Positions 1 through 9,124 of a DNA stretch of 55,150 bases are shown one piece after another. The position numbers and the translations under genes are program-made. A model generated the notes under the pieces. That model was not told where the DNA came from. It worked only from the letters and a program-made list of their open reading frames with translations, and did not search any database. Position 1 is the first letter of the stretch. The number at the start of each line of letters is the position of its first letter. Origin of the DNA: JBHGXV01 sp041920505 (GTDB lineage Bacteria; Bacillota; Bacilli; Brevibacillales; Brevibacillaceae); NCBI GenBank assembly GCA_041920505.1, contig JBHGXV010000013.1, positions 1 through 55,150 of the forward strand, written 5' to 3'.

Positions 1-364
<364 letters not shown>

Positions 365-465
365 GTTGAACCATCTCAAAATAGAATAAACGCGAGCATG
401 AATTCTATCCGGTTTTCAAAGAGCCATTCTACCAATCGCTCCGCATCGCAGAGGCGACGTTTATT

Positions 466-494
466 AATATAGCATACTGATCTTTTGATTGCAA
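466..494 (-). promoter_or_regulatory. rrn operon sigma-A promoter
   Basis: On the reverse strand TTGCAA (489-494), a 17-bp spacer, and TATATT (466-471) preceded by TGC form an extended -10 sigma-A promoter about 100 bp upstream of the 16S 5' end. Spacing and position fit a strong rRNA promoter. It is AT-rich compared with its surroundings. A second, more distal promoter was not obvious. Confidence 0.75.
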
Positions 495-646
495 CAGGAA
501 TTTTTTTGCGTTTTTTTACCGTGAACAGGCGGTGCAAACAACGGGAATGGCTGTCCATACTAGAAGAGAAACACGACAGTGCCGACCGAAACACCGCGGC
601 GACCCGCGAGGAACCCATCTGACTGAACAAACGGGGGGGGAAAGTT

Positions 647-1339
647 ATGTTGCGGATCGTCAACTACAACATTCACAGCGGAAGAGACATGTTCTGGCGA
701 AAACGGCTGAAGCAGATGGCGGAGACGCTGCGCACACTTGACGCCGACATCATTGCCTTGCAAGAGGTGCACGAGAACAGCCGGGTTGGTTTTCAGGCGA
801 CATTTTTCGCCCGCGAACTGGCTCACTCGTTCGCGCACGGTCCCGCTCTGACGATAACGGACGGCTCTTACGGAAACGCCCTCTTAACCCGGCTGCCGAT
901 TCTCGATTGCCGGACCACTCCGCTACCGGCGAAAAAAGAACCGCGTGCGCTGCTGCAACTCACCCTTCACTGCGGCCCCGCCCTTGTGGACGTTTGGGTG
1001 GCCCATTTCAGCCTGGATCGCCGAAGCAGACAGCAACAGTTCGCCTGGATCGGCACGGAACTGGAAAAAAGGCCGCCAAGACCGCTGATTCTTTTGGGTG
1101 ATTTCAACACAACCGCGCCGTCCCTGCCGCCTGGCCTGCGCGATTGCGCCAGAGAGAGGCAACTCGATTGGCTGCCGACATTGATCCCCTTTCGCAAACG
1201 GATCGACTACGTCTTTGTCACCGGCGACTGGGAGGTGCTCGACTACCGCCTCATCGACGTCCGCTGGTCGGATCACTATCCGCTGGTGGTCACGTTACGG
1301 CTGCTTGAACAGCCAGTTGTTCCAGCACAAACGACTTGA
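647..1339 (+). CDS. Endonuclease/exonuclease/phosphatase (EEP) family protein
   Basis: This is a 230-aa cytosolic protein of the EEP fold (DNase I / exonuclease III / inositol phosphatase superfamily), metal-dependent phosphodiester or phosphomonoester hydrolases. Visible motifs are NYNIH (residues 6-10), LQEVH with the metal-binding Glu40, the GDFN motif at 151-154 (catalytic Asp152 and Asn154), and a C-terminal SDHYP with the general-base His. The order and spacing match complete family members. The ATG follows a G-rich ribosome-binding site (GGGGGGGAAAG). It is the only plus-strand gene in the first 30 kb and its last 50 nt overlap the 3' end of the convergent phosphatase gene. The substrate (nucleic acid, lipid headgroup or sugar phosphate) cannot be told from sequence. 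Confidence 0.85.
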   Translation: MLRIVNYNIHSGRDMFWRKRLKQMAETLRTLDADIIALQEVHENSRVGFQATFFARELAHSFAHGPALTITDGSYGNALLTRLPILDCRTTPLPAKKEPRALLQLTLHCGPALVDVWVAHFSLDRRSRQQQFAWIGTELEKRPPRPLILLGDFNTTAPSLPPGLRDCARERQLDWLPTLIPFRKRIDYVFVTGDWEVLDYRLIDVRWSDHYPLVVTLRLLEQPVVPAQTT

Positions 1340-2768
1340 CGTCGATCAGCCGGGCGGGCCGGGGAAACGGACGCGACGTACCGGCGATGACCAGCGGGAT
1401 GAGCGAGTCCGTCTTGTGCAAGGAACCGTGACTGCCACCGCCGAGATGGGTGGGGGCACACTCGGAGACGAATTCGTACCCCGGTCTGGCCGTTATCACC
1501 ACCACGGGATGATCCTGGGAAAACAACGCCCCGTACAACCTGGAGAGCGCGTCCGGATAGGCGTCGAAGCCGATCTCCCCTCGCTCGATCCGCAAGTCCA
1601 GCACTTCTCCATCCCCCTTCACCTCCCACTTAACGCCGTACCAGTCCCTGAATGGCCCGCCCTTTCGAAACGACAGCAGCGTCTGGGTCCCAGCCTTGCG
1701 CACATGTACCCACTCGTTCTCTTTCCAGGCCACCTGATCGATCCGTTCCTCCGCAGCCAACCTCTCGATAAGGCGAGGCTGGATCTCGGAAGCGAGCGGA
1801 TAGAGATACGCCATCCGCTCGTTGTTGCAGACGACCAACTCGTCATCGGGCCGGACGGACTGGCCCAGCGGGTGAATCCGTAACCCGGCGAGCACATCGT
1901 CGAGAAAAATATTGTGGGACGCCGAACTGCCGATCACAGTCTGCCCGTGGTCGCTGATCAACAGAAAAACGTTTTGCTCCAACGCCTGCCGCCAGGAAGA
2001 AAACGTGTCCAGGAAGCGAACGAGCTGTTCGTCGACGGCGGCGAGATGGTCCTCGGCCCGGCTGGGCGTTTGATGGATTTTGTGGTCGTTGTCCGGCATG
2101 TAGACCAGGGTGAAATCAGGCTGCTGTCCGCTTTTGACCACTTCGATCAGCACGTCGATGGCGTGTGCGTCATTGATGCCGAACGAGGCGATCGGGGACT
2201 GCGACCAACTCCAGGGAATCGGCCGAAAAATGGACGGCTTCGCAAACGTTCCCATGAAAAAGACGGCAGGCCCGCTCACCTTTTTCGGAAAGCCGGAACC
2301 GAAAGACAAGCGCAACGGAAACGGCACATGCAGTTTGTGCCGCTTGTGGCCCCGGTGCGCGATCACGTTGATCGAACCTGATGTAAATCCATTTTCTTCT
2401 AATTCCTCGTGAATCGTTTTCACACGCCTGCTGAGATGCCGTTCGTTGAGATCGTACAACACATTGGTGGCACAATGTGTGATCCCCAGTGTCAAAACGG
2501 CCTGCGCGCTATTTATGTAGTTGATGATCTTTTGTTCCGAAGGGTCGTACCAGACGAGTCCCGGCACCTTGTGCTGATCGGGATAAACGCCCGTGATCAG
2601 AGAGCAGTCGACCGAAGCCGTCATCGTCGGAAACACGGTTACGCAGTCCGGGATGTACTGACCGTTCTCCAGCAAAAAGCGAAACCCCGGGGTTTTCCCT
2701 TGTGCCACACACTGTTCCAGCACGTCCGGCATCATCGAATCGATCAGGAAAAGCAGGACTTTTTTCAT
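1290..2768 (-). CDS. Alkaline phosphatase superfamily (type I phosphodiesterase/nucleotide pyrophosphatase-like) protein
   Basis: The 492-aa protein belongs to the alkaline phosphatase superfamily of two-metal hydrolases. Asp10 in FLIDSMMPD is a first metal ligand, VFPTMTAS (residues 45-52) carries the Thr nucleophile, YMPDNDHKIHQ supplies a second Asp/His pair, ISDHGQT the third, and GGSHGSLH a late His ligand, as in nucleotide pyrophosphatase/phosphodiesterases. No signal peptide is evident (the N-terminus is the first beta strand), so it probably acts in the cytosol. The start has a good GGAAGGAAGG site. It ends 50 nt inside the convergent EEP gene; both neighbours are phosphoesterases, but a shared pathway is only a guess. 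Substrate unknown. Confidence 0.82.
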   Translation of the reverse strand: MKKVLLFLIDSMMPDVLEQCVAQGKTPGFRFLLENGQYIPDCVTVFPTMTASVDCSLITGVYPDQHKVPGLVWYDPSEQKIINYINSAQAVLTLGITHCATNVLYDLNERHLSRRVKTIHEELEENGFTSGSINVIAHRGHKRHKLHVPFPLRLSFGSGFPKKVSGPAVFFMGTFAKPSIFRPIPWSWSQSPIASFGINDAHAIDVLIEVVKSGQQPDFTLVYMPDNDHKIHQTPSRAEDHLAAVDEQLVRFLDTFSSWRQALEQNVFLLISDHGQTVIGSSASHNIFLDDVLAGLRIHPLGQSVRPDDELVVCNNERMAYLYPLASEIQPRLIERLAAEERIDQVAWKENEWVHVRKAGTQTLLSFRKGGPFRDWYGVKWEVKGDGEVLDLRIERGEIGFDAYPDALSRLYGALFSQDHPVVVITARPGYEFVSECAPTHLGGGSHGSLHKTDSLIPLVIAGTSRPFPRPARLIDVKSFVLEQLAVQAAVT

Positions 2769-2884
2769 GACCCTTCCTTCCTTTGTCCGAGTATTGTGTT
2801 GGTCTCATTAGTGTTGGCGAACAAAAAAGAAACATGCCCGGTAAAATATGCGGCAGACGCAGCTTTTTCGCTGACCACAGAATG

Positions 2885-2929
2885 AAAAAAAGCTCCCGTC
2901 TCCCGTCAAGCAAACGGGGCGAGAGCCTT
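2885..2929 (-). terminator. Rho-independent terminator after the TetR gene
   Basis: On the reverse strand a GC-rich stem (GGCTC..CCCCGT / ACGGG..GGGAGC) lies immediately downstream of the TetR stop codon and is followed by seven T residues. It ends the SLH-protease-TetR transcription unit and separates it from the phosphatase gene. Confidence 0.8.
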
Positions 2930-2932
2930 GTG

Positions 2933-3523
2933 TTACTCCTTCATGATTTGGTTGACAAACAAATCAATAATATAGGAAGCGATCGTCTCCCACTGACTGG
3001 CGAACGATTCTGACGGATCGATCGTCCAGCGCACGATCGATCCAGCGTAGACGGACATCATCAATTGACTGTGGCTCCACAAATCGACGCCGTCTTTCAG
3101 TTGACCGTGTTCGCGCGCCAGCAAGAACTGCTGATAATTGTATGCCAACCGCACCTGGTCGATTTTTTGCAGATTGGACTTCAGTTCCGGATACAAAAAA
3201 GTAAGCGACCAGATCTCGCGATGAATGCGGTCGGCGACGAGCGCCTTGAGACTGAGCAGAATCACCCGGCGGATGCGCTCCAACGGATCAGGCAAGGCGT
3301 TGAGTTTGTCAATCGTGTTGGCCGTCATTTTCTGATGGAAATGGGTGGCGACACGAATCAACAAGTCCTCTTTGTTTTTGAAGTACCAGTAAAACGAGCC
3401 TTTGCTCACCCCGAGTTGCTCGCATAACTTGTCGATGTGAACCCCGGACACTCCTTCTTCATGAATGACCTGGGAAGCGGCTGCGATGAAGGCATCGATC
3501 AATTCGGGTCTGGCTTTGGGCAT
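2933..3523 (-). CDS. TetR/AcrR family transcriptional regulator
   Basis: The 196-aa protein has an N-terminal TetR helix-turn-helix: ELIDAFIAAASQVIHEEG, then KLCEQLGVSKGSFYWYFKNK (residues about 36-55), followed by an all-helical ligand-binding domain. The frame is open for 47 more codons upstream, but the ATG at 3523 is chosen because AAGGAGGA precedes it and the upstream residues lie inside the end of the preceding gene. It sits 19 nt downstream of the S41 protease gene on the same strand, so it is very likely co-transcribed with the protease and SLH protein and may be their autoregulator. The ligand is not predictable. An alternative target is the palindrome in front of the acyl-CoA dehydrogenase gene. 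Confidence 0.9.
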   Translation of the reverse strand: MPKARPELIDAFIAAASQVIHEEGVSGVHIDKLCEQLGVSKGSFYWYFKNKEDLLIRVATHFHQKMTANTIDKLNALPDPLERIRRVILLSLKALVADRIHREIWSLTFLYPELKSNLQKIDQVRLAYNYQQFLLAREHGQLKDGVDLWSHSQLMMSVYAGSIVRWTIDPSESFASQWETIASYIIDLFVNQIMKE

Positions 3524-3542
3524 TCGAGGTCGTCCTCCTTGT

Positions 3543-5048
3543 CTAGTTGCGTACAAACGTGAATGTGATCTGACCGCCTTGTTTGCCAAGCGTGGCCTTG
3601 CCTTGACGGACGTACGGCTCCACCGCCACGAACGAATCGTTAGCTTTGCCGCTTTCGCCCGCAAGCGCGGCGAGAACGCTGCCGCGAATCGAGACAGCGC
3701 CTTTGGCGTCTGTGGAAAACAGCGGACTTGAAAGGAAGAACGGCACGCCGTTGATCATGACTTCATCCGGATAGCTCTGGCGCAGTTCGATCTGTTTGAC
3801 GCCAAGCGACACCAGGGCCGACACCACCTGCCCTACGTCATCAGCCGACTCGATGTCCGGCTTCAACCCGACATGATTGACCACGGTGTGATTGGGCGTA
3901 AAATATTCGTGCAAGGTGATCTTCAGCGCGTCGCCGTTTTCCAGCATCACCACTTGCTGGGCGCTGCCTTTGCCAAATGTCTTGGTGCCCACCAGCCGGG
4001 CGATGCCGTGATCGCGCAGCGCACCCGCCAGCAGTTCGGAAGCGGAAGCGGTCTGTTCGTTGACCAGAATCCGCACCGGATAGGAGACATCCTGCCCGTT
4101 GTGCACCCATGTCTCGACCTCAATGCCGTTGCGGTTGGTGGTGTACATCAATAGCCCCTCTTCCATAAACAGACTGGCGATGTCGCGAGCCGTGCTCAGA
4201 TACCCGCCGCCGTTGTCGCGCAGGTCGATCACCAACCCTTTGAGCGGCGCCTTGCCCCGCGTCAATTCGCGCAGCTTGTCGCGGAACTGGTAGCCCGCTT
4301 CCGAGCCGAATGTGGCCAGGCTGATATAGCCGATATCGCCGCTGAAGCGATACCCTTCCGCCTCCGGAATCTCCAGCACGGCCCGCTTCAGCGTGAGCGT
4401 CTTCACCTGTTTTTGCGTCGGTTTGTAAATCGTCAGGGCAGATTCGCTTCCTTCCTCGCCGCGCAACAACTCGTACACCTGATCAAGCGTCTTGCCCGAC
4501 AGCTTGACGCCGTCAGCGGCAAACAAGTAGTCACCCGGCTGAATACCGGCGAGCGCGGCCGGCGAGTCGGGGATCACGTCCCTCACTACCAGCGAGCCGT
4601 TTACGAGGCGCAGCCGAATTCCGAATCCGACCGATTCGTTATCCACATCGGCCTCAAACATGCGCAACTGCTCTCGGGTAAAAAACATCGTGAACGGATC
4701 GTTGAGCGTAGAGAGCATCCCCTGGATGGCCCAGCGGTTCAGCGTGGTCCAGTCAAGCGACTCCGCCTGTTGCCACTCTTCCAGCCGGCTTTCCATTTCG
4801 CCCAGTGTGTCATCCTCCGGGTAGTAACGCATCTGCACCTTTTTCGCGGCCGCCACCTGGTCGGCCACCTCTTTCAACGCTCCCTGCACCAACTGTTTCG
4901 GCTGCGGCTTGTTCAGGTGGTTCTCCACCAGATAGGTGTAGACCTGTTCCGTTTCCGCGAGCGGCGACTGGGTCTGCGCCTGGATCGGTGATGCCCAAAA
5001 AAGACTCGGCAACGCCACCGACAAAAGCACTCGTTTCCACACGTTCAT
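3543..5048 (-). CDS. S41 family C-terminal processing peptidase (CtpA/CtpB-like)
   Basis: This 501-aa exported serine protease has an N-terminal signal peptide (WKRVLLSVALPSLFWASPIQA), a helical segment, a PDZ domain (about 138-215, with the GIQPGDYLFAADG carboxylate loop) and an S41 catalytic core. The catalytic Ser is Ser335 in TASASE and the general base is Lys360 in TFGKGSAQ, the Ser/Lys dyad of CtpA/CtpB proteases. A ~140-residue C-terminal extension follows; its ADDVGQVVSALVSLG segment looks like a peptidoglycan-binding or copper-amine-oxidase-like accessory region but is not clearly assignable. Such proteases cleave signalling or envelope proteins at exposed C-termini. The start codon overlaps the stop of the SLH gene by 4 nt (ATGA), indicating translational coupling and suggesting the SLH protein as partner or substrate. 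Confidence 0.92.
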   Translation of the reverse strand: MNVWKRVLLSVALPSLFWASPIQAQTQSPLAETEQVYTYLVENHLNKPQPKQLVQGALKEVADQVAAAKKVQMRYYPEDDTLGEMESRLEEWQQAESLDWTTLNRWAIQGMLSTLNDPFTMFFTREQLRMFEADVDNESVGFGIRLRLVNGSLVVRDVIPDSPAALAGIQPGDYLFAADGVKLSGKTLDQVYELLRGEEGSESALTIYKPTQKQVKTLTLKRAVLEIPEAEGYRFSGDIGYISLATFGSEAGYQFRDKLRELTRGKAPLKGLVIDLRDNGGGYLSTARDIASLFMEEGLLMYTTNRNGIEVETWVHNGQDVSYPVRILVNEQTASASELLAGALRDHGIARLVGTKTFGKGSAQQVVMLENGDALKITLHEYFTPNHTVVNHVGLKPDIESADDVGQVVSALVSLGVKQIELRQSYPDEVMINGVPFFLSSPLFSTDAKGAVSIRGSVLAALAGESGKANDSFVAVEPYVRQGKATLGKQGGQITFTFVRN

Positions 5049-7078
5049 CGCGATTCGACCGCCCTTTCCACGATGTCAAACGGATACGTCAGCGAGACGC
5101 GATCATGTTCGCTGTAGGTCTCACTGCCTTCATATACCACGTACTGTCTGGATTCGTACACTTCCTCGTACCGCCAGACCCGGCGAACAATCAGGCCGCT
5201 CTCGCGGTCAATATAATACTTGGTGACACAGGCGGGCACCTGTTTGACCCTTCCTCCCGCAAGCGAAAGCGACTCCGTCTTCTGCCGCAAGGCCTCGCCG
5301 GGAATCCATTCCGTGATCACGTCGAACGGACCGATCGTTTGCAGCACATAGCGGGCGTGCAGGGTGTGCAACCGGTCGTACACCTTGGTTTTGTCCACCC
5401 ATTCGTGAATGTAATCCAATGACTCGTCACGGCTTTTCGTCCATTTGTCCGATTCGAAATCGCGCGAATAATCGATGCCGGTCTTGTCGTCGTTGTACAT
5501 TTCCAGTTTTTCCAGCACCAGTTTGTCCGGAGACTGGAAATAGCCGGTGGTGTGGCTGATCCGCCGGATTTGATCAATCTGTTGGGTGTATTTGAACAGA
5601 TAGCCGTTTAACATCGCCTCGCCGTCCGCGCGATACCCGCGGAGCGCGTCCATCCGCGCGAACGCTTGCTGCAGCCGGTCGGCGTACGTCTCCTGCCGCT
5701 CGATTCGTGTCAGTTCGTCGAAAAGCGCGTTGCGCAACTCGGCCGAAACGCCGTCCTCCGTTTTGGGGCGGGCCGTTTTGGCTTGCTGGAGCAGGTTCTT
5801 CGCCTCGTCCAAGTGGCCGTCGGCGATCAAGTAATACAGCGCGTTGAGCAATCCCTCTTTTACAGCGGTGATGGATTGGTAGCGCCGGATCGCCTCCGCA
5901 GTCTGCCCTGCCTTTACTTGCAGAGCGGCCACGTACAGGGAAAAGACCTGCCATTCCGGCGTCCCCTGCTTCAGCTTCGATTCATAAGCGGCGAGCCGCT
6001 TCAACGTTTTGGCGTAGATGTCGTCGTCGTCCTCGCCGATAAAGAGGGCGATGTCGTAGACATTGGCCGACAAGAGCCGCAGCCGGTCGGGGAGGATGAC
6101 CTTGTCGTCAAAATAGGCGTCGATCGCGCGAAACGCCTCGTCCATGTTTTGCGCGGGCAAAGTGTCGGGATTCCAACTAAGATAGTAGTGGACGCCCACC
6201 TGGTTGGGAAAACCGGAGTCGGCCAACCGCTGCAGCCTCTGATAGGTGGACTGATCGTCTTCGTGATCGGCGATCGCCCGGACCGCTTCCAGATACGCCT
6301 GTTCGTCCGCGCTCGGGTGGTCCGTGTAGGCGGCAAACAACGGAAACAGGTCAAAAATCTGCGGCACCAGCGGAAATTTGCTGCCGTCCGCGTCCAAGAG
6401 CGGCAGGATCGGCGATTCTTGCAGGTAGTCGTTCAGCCGTTCGGCCAGCCAGGCTGCCTCTCCCCGCACAAGCACGTCCGTTGCTTCGCCAGGCAGCCAC
6501 TGTTGCCCCCTGTCATTCGCCGCCTGTCCCGGCGCGTCCTGTCCGGCTGCCGCCGTCACGCCGTCGCTGATCCAGAACAGTTGCAAAAGCCTAAGAGCCT
6601 CCCCGTGCGTGATCGGCTGATCGGGCCGAAACAGCTTGCCCGGATACAACTGCTCCAGCGCGCGGGGCCCGTAGAGACGATCGTACACAAGCGAAACCCT
6701 GAGCACCGACGGGTACATCCAGTCCAGACGGTCCACGTCGGTGTAGGGCAGGTACGGCTCGGAAAAGCCTTCACCCCAGCCGTTCTCGTCGTGTTCATTC
6801 AAAAGCGTCAGCGTAGCCAACTGCTGCTCGGACCGCTGCAACAACCGGTCCAGCAGGACAAAAAATTCCGCGCGGGTCATCGCCCGCTCCGGTTGAAACA
6901 TGCCGTTGCCAGTCCCGCGCATCAGCCCGTCTTCCACGCTTTGCAAGATCGCTTCTTTGGCCCAGTGTTTCTGAATATCGGCAAACGGCAGCGCCGCGTT
7001 GGTGTTGGCACTGACGCCGGCGGGCACAAGCAGCGCGCCCGCCAACAGCCAACCGGAAACTCTTCGTAGGTTTCTCAC
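5045..7078 (-). CDS. S-layer homology (SLH) domain protein with helical repeat region
   Basis: The predicted 677-aa secreted protein has a signal peptide (VRNLRRVSGWLLAGALLVPA, then GVSA), a first SLH domain (FADIQKHWAKEAI..GMFQPERAMTRAEF), a second, diverged SLH domain (YTDVDRLDWMYPSVL..LFRPDQPITHGEAL), an alpha-helical TPR-like middle (AIRRYQSI, LLNALYYLIADGHLDEA) and an unrecognised C-terminal region rich in aromatic and charged residues. SLH domains anchor proteins to pyruvylated secondary cell-wall polymer. The GTG at 7078 is preferred over an ATG 37 codons upstream because AGGGGG lies at proper distance and the signal peptide starts there. Only two SLH units rather than three are seen. 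It is translationally coupled to the downstream protease. Its function beyond wall attachment is unknown. Confidence 0.8.
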   Translation of the reverse strand: MRNLRRVSGWLLAGALLVPAGVSANTNAALPFADIQKHWAKEAILQSVEDGLMRGTGNGMFQPERAMTRAEFFVLLDRLLQRSEQQLATLTLLNEHDENGWGEGFSEPYLPYTDVDRLDWMYPSVLRVSLVYDRLYGPRALEQLYPGKLFRPDQPITHGEALRLLQLFWISDGVTAAAGQDAPGQAANDRGQQWLPGEATDVLVRGEAAWLAERLNDYLQESPILPLLDADGSKFPLVPQIFDLFPLFAAYTDHPSADEQAYLEAVRAIADHEDDQSTYQRLQRLADSGFPNQVGVHYYLSWNPDTLPAQNMDEAFRAIDAYFDDKVILPDRLRLLSANVYDIALFIGEDDDDIYAKTLKRLAAYESKLKQGTPEWQVFSLYVAALQVKAGQTAEAIRRYQSITAVKEGLLNALYYLIADGHLDEAKNLLQQAKTARPKTEDGVSAELRNALFDELTRIERQETYADRLQQAFARMDALRGYRADGEAMLNGYLFKYTQQIDQIRRISHTTGYFQSPDKLVLEKLEMYNDDKTGIDYSRDFESDKWTKSRDESLDYIHEWVDKTKVYDRLHTLHARYVLQTIGPFDVITEWIPGEALRQKTESLSLAGGRVKQVPACVTKYYIDRESGLIVRRVWRYEEVYESRQYVVYEGSETYSEHDRVSLTYPFDIVERAVESR

Positions 7079-7181
7079 ACAAATCCCCCTAAACGAGAAT
7101 GCGTTCGCATTCGTCACAGTACACAAGCCTCTTCCCCGCCGCCTGGCCGTCTGCATCGCGTCCACTCCGCTCCCAGGCCGT

Positions 7182-8297
7182 TTACACAAACCGGAACGGA
7201 TCGGTGTGCACCTTCGACGGGATCACTTCCGTCGCGTATCCGTTTCGGCGCAAACAGTCGCTGAGGTAGTTGGCCAGCTTTTGTTTCATGATTTTCTCAA
7301 TGTTATGGCCGGCGTCGATCAGGTTCAGTCCGTCTGCCATCGCATCGTGCGCGGTGTGGTAGTAGATGTCGCCGGTAATCAGCACGTCGGCCCCGCGAAA
7401 CGCCGCTTTGCCGACAAACGAGTTGCCGTCGCCCCCGACCACCGCGACCTTTTTCACGATTTCGTCCAGCGGCCCCACGACGCGAACGCCACGCAGCTCA
7501 AAGCGCTCCTTCACCAGAGCGGCCAACTCGCCCAGGGCCATCGGCGAAGGCAGTTTGCCAATCCGGCCGATGCCAAGCCCTTTCCCCGGCAAATCCAGCG
7601 CGTAGACATCATAGGCCACCTCTTCGTACGGGTGCGCCTGCTTCATCGCCTTGATCACCGCCGATTGTTTCGAGGCGGGCAAAATCGTCTCCAGGCGGAC
7701 TTCCGGCACGCGCTCCAGCCGCCCGGTTTCCCCTATGTACGGATTTGTTCCTTCCAGCGGCAAAAAGGTGCCGACGCCCTGCGCCTGGAAGGAACAATGG
7801 CTGTAATTGCCGATCACGCCGGCTCCGGCCTGGGCCAGGGCGGACAAAACCGCGTCAGCGTGGTCAACGGGCACGTACACCACCAGCTTTTTCAACGGGT
7901 CGGTGTAACTTACGTCAAGCGGCTCCACCTCAACAAGCCCGAGCGCTTCGGCCAACCAGTCGTTGAGACCGCCTTCGGCCACGTCCAGATTGGTGTGCAT
8001 CGTGTAGACGGCGATGTCGTGTTTGATCAGTTTTTCGTACAGGCGGCCCGCCGGAAGATCGGTGCGCAAGTGCTTGAGCGGCCGGAAAATCACCGCGTGG
8101 TGGGCGACGATCAGATCCGCTCCCTCACGGATCGCTTCGTCCACCACACTCTCCAGCACATCAAGCGCCACCATCACTTTTTTCACCGGCTTTTGCAGCG
8201 TGCCGACATGCAGTCCGATTTTGTCCCCTTCCAGGGCCAGGGCCTTGGGGGCCAGTTGTTCGGCATACTGAATCACGGTTTGTCCGTGCGCAAACAT
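7182..8297 (-). CDS. yqfO: Nif3-like dinuclear metal centre hexameric protein (YqfO type)
   Basis: The 371-aa protein matches the Nif3/DUF34 family with the long Bacillus YqfO architecture: two NIF3 halves interrupted by a PII/CutA-like insert (about 125-230, starting KKLVVYVPVDHADAVLSALA). Metal ligands are visible in IVAHHAVIF, YTMHTNLDVAEGG and the C-terminal GDIYYHTAHDA plus HNIEK. The exact biochemical activity is still debated; a GTP-cyclohydrolase-like or metal-handling role has been suggested. The ATG at 8297 has an AAGGAG site; upstream in-frame codons lie within trmK and are not family-like. It overlaps trmK by 25 nt, the same pairing as trmK-yqfO in B. subtilis. Confidence 0.93.
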   Translation of the reverse strand: MFAHGQTVIQYAEQLAPKALALEGDKIGLHVGTLQKPVKKVMVALDVLESVVDEAIREGADLIVAHHAVIFRPLKHLRTDLPAGRLYEKLIKHDIAVYTMHTNLDVAEGGLNDWLAEALGLVEVEPLDVSYTDPLKKLVVYVPVDHADAVLSALAQAGAGVIGNYSHCSFQAQGVGTFLPLEGTNPYIGETGRLERVPEVRLETILPASKQSAVIKAMKQAHPYEEVAYDVYALDLPGKGLGIGRIGKLPSPMALGELAALVKERFELRGVRVVGPLDEIVKKVAVVGGDGNSFVGKAAFRGADVLITGDIYYHTAHDAMADGLNLIDAGHNIEKIMKQKLANYLSDCLRRNGYATEVIPSKVHTDPFRFV

Positions 8298-9010
8298 GCA
8301 ATCACTCCTTCGATCCATTCCAGTTCGCGCCTGATCTGGCGCTGCCGCTCCCGCGTCTCTTCGCGGTCGGACGCGGTCATTTTCGCGAGAATGTGTCGCC
8401 ATTTGGCCCGCTCCCGCTCCCATTTTTGCGCGAGTACGGGCGGCTGTACTTCCCACAGGTGCGGACCGATGCGGATCAATTCCTCAACCGACCGCTCCTT
8501 CCCCTTATACGGCGCCAGCGGTTCACCCGGCTCGGCGACGAGGATTTCGTAGATGATGCCGTCCTCCTCCAGAATCGCCTCATCCACGAGCTGCCAGCCG
8601 TTTTCCAAAAGCCAGCGGCGCACCACCTCTTCGCCGACGTTGGGTTGCAAAATCAGGCGGCGCACGCCCTCCAGCTTGGTTTTGCCGGCAGCCAGGATGG
8701 AAGCGATCAACTGGCCGCCCATCCCGGCGATGCAGATGACGTCCACTTCGCCTGCGGACAGCACGGCCAAGCCATCGCCTTTGCGCACCTCCGACCGGTC
8801 CATAAGGCCGAGCGCGGCAAGCTGTTTTTTCGCCGCCTGAAACGGTCCTTCGTTCAATTCGCCCGCAATCACTCTCGACGCGATCCCGTTTCGCAACAGG
8901 TACGCGGCGAGCAAGGCGTGATCGGAGCCGATGTCGGCCACCTTCGCGCCCGGCGGACAAAAGCGGGCAATCGTCCGCAAACGTTCCGATATCGTTATCG
9001 CTAAAGTCAT
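8273..9010 (-). CDS. trmK: tRNA (adenine(22)-N(1))-methyltransferase TrmK
   Basis: A 245-aa Rossmann-fold SAM-dependent enzyme that methylates N1 of A22 in tRNA. SAM-binding motif I is ADIGSDHALLAAYLL, followed by the acidic AGELNEGPFQAA loop and the CIAGMGG motif IV region conserved in TrmK; a helical C-terminal domain (ERERAKWRHILAKM..) completes it. The ATG at 9010 with GGAAGGTGA upstream is preferred to a GTG six codons earlier, which lies inside that site. In B. subtilis trmK (yqfN) follows sigA; here an acyl-CoA dehydrogenase, a CDF transporter and a DUF2157 protein are in between, and no cytochrome c550 gene (cccA) is seen. Confidence 0.93.
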   Translation of the reverse strand: MTLAITISERLRTIARFCPPGAKVADIGSDHALLAAYLLRNGIASRVIAGELNEGPFQAAKKQLAALGLMDRSEVRKGDGLAVLSAGEVDVICIAGMGGQLIASILAAGKTKLEGVRRLILQPNVGEEVVRRWLLENGWQLVDEAILEEDGIIYEILVAEPGEPLAPYKGKERSVEELIRIGPHLWEVQPPVLAQKWERERAKWRHILAKMTASDREETRERQRQIRRELEWIEGVIACLRTDKP

Positions 9011-9080
9011 CACTGATTCACCTTCCACCTGTGTCTATTCTACCCTATTTGTCCACGAAAGCCCATCCGCAAAAAACGAG

Positions 9081-9113
9081 AAAAACCCCCACCGTTCGCA
9101 AACGGTAGGGGTG
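9081..9113 (-). terminator. Rho-independent terminator after the acyl-CoA dehydrogenase gene
   Basis: Reverse strand: the stem ACCCCTACCGTT / AACGGTGGGGGT around a small loop, followed by TTTTTCTCG, sits 11 nt past the stop of the acyl-CoA dehydrogenase gene. It separates that gene from the trmK operon. Confidence 0.85.
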
Positions 9114-9124
9114 GAACAGGCGCG

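Noticed and set aside
1290..1339. Overlap of the EEP and phosphatase genes as a fusion or frameshift sign
   Set aside because: The genes are convergent; both C-termini look complete, so a simple tail-to-tail overlap is enough.
5666..8552. Long plus-strand frames opposite the SLH, nif3 and trmK genes
   Set aside because: Mirror frames of well-supported minus-strand genes; no ribosome-binding sites and no recognisable domains.
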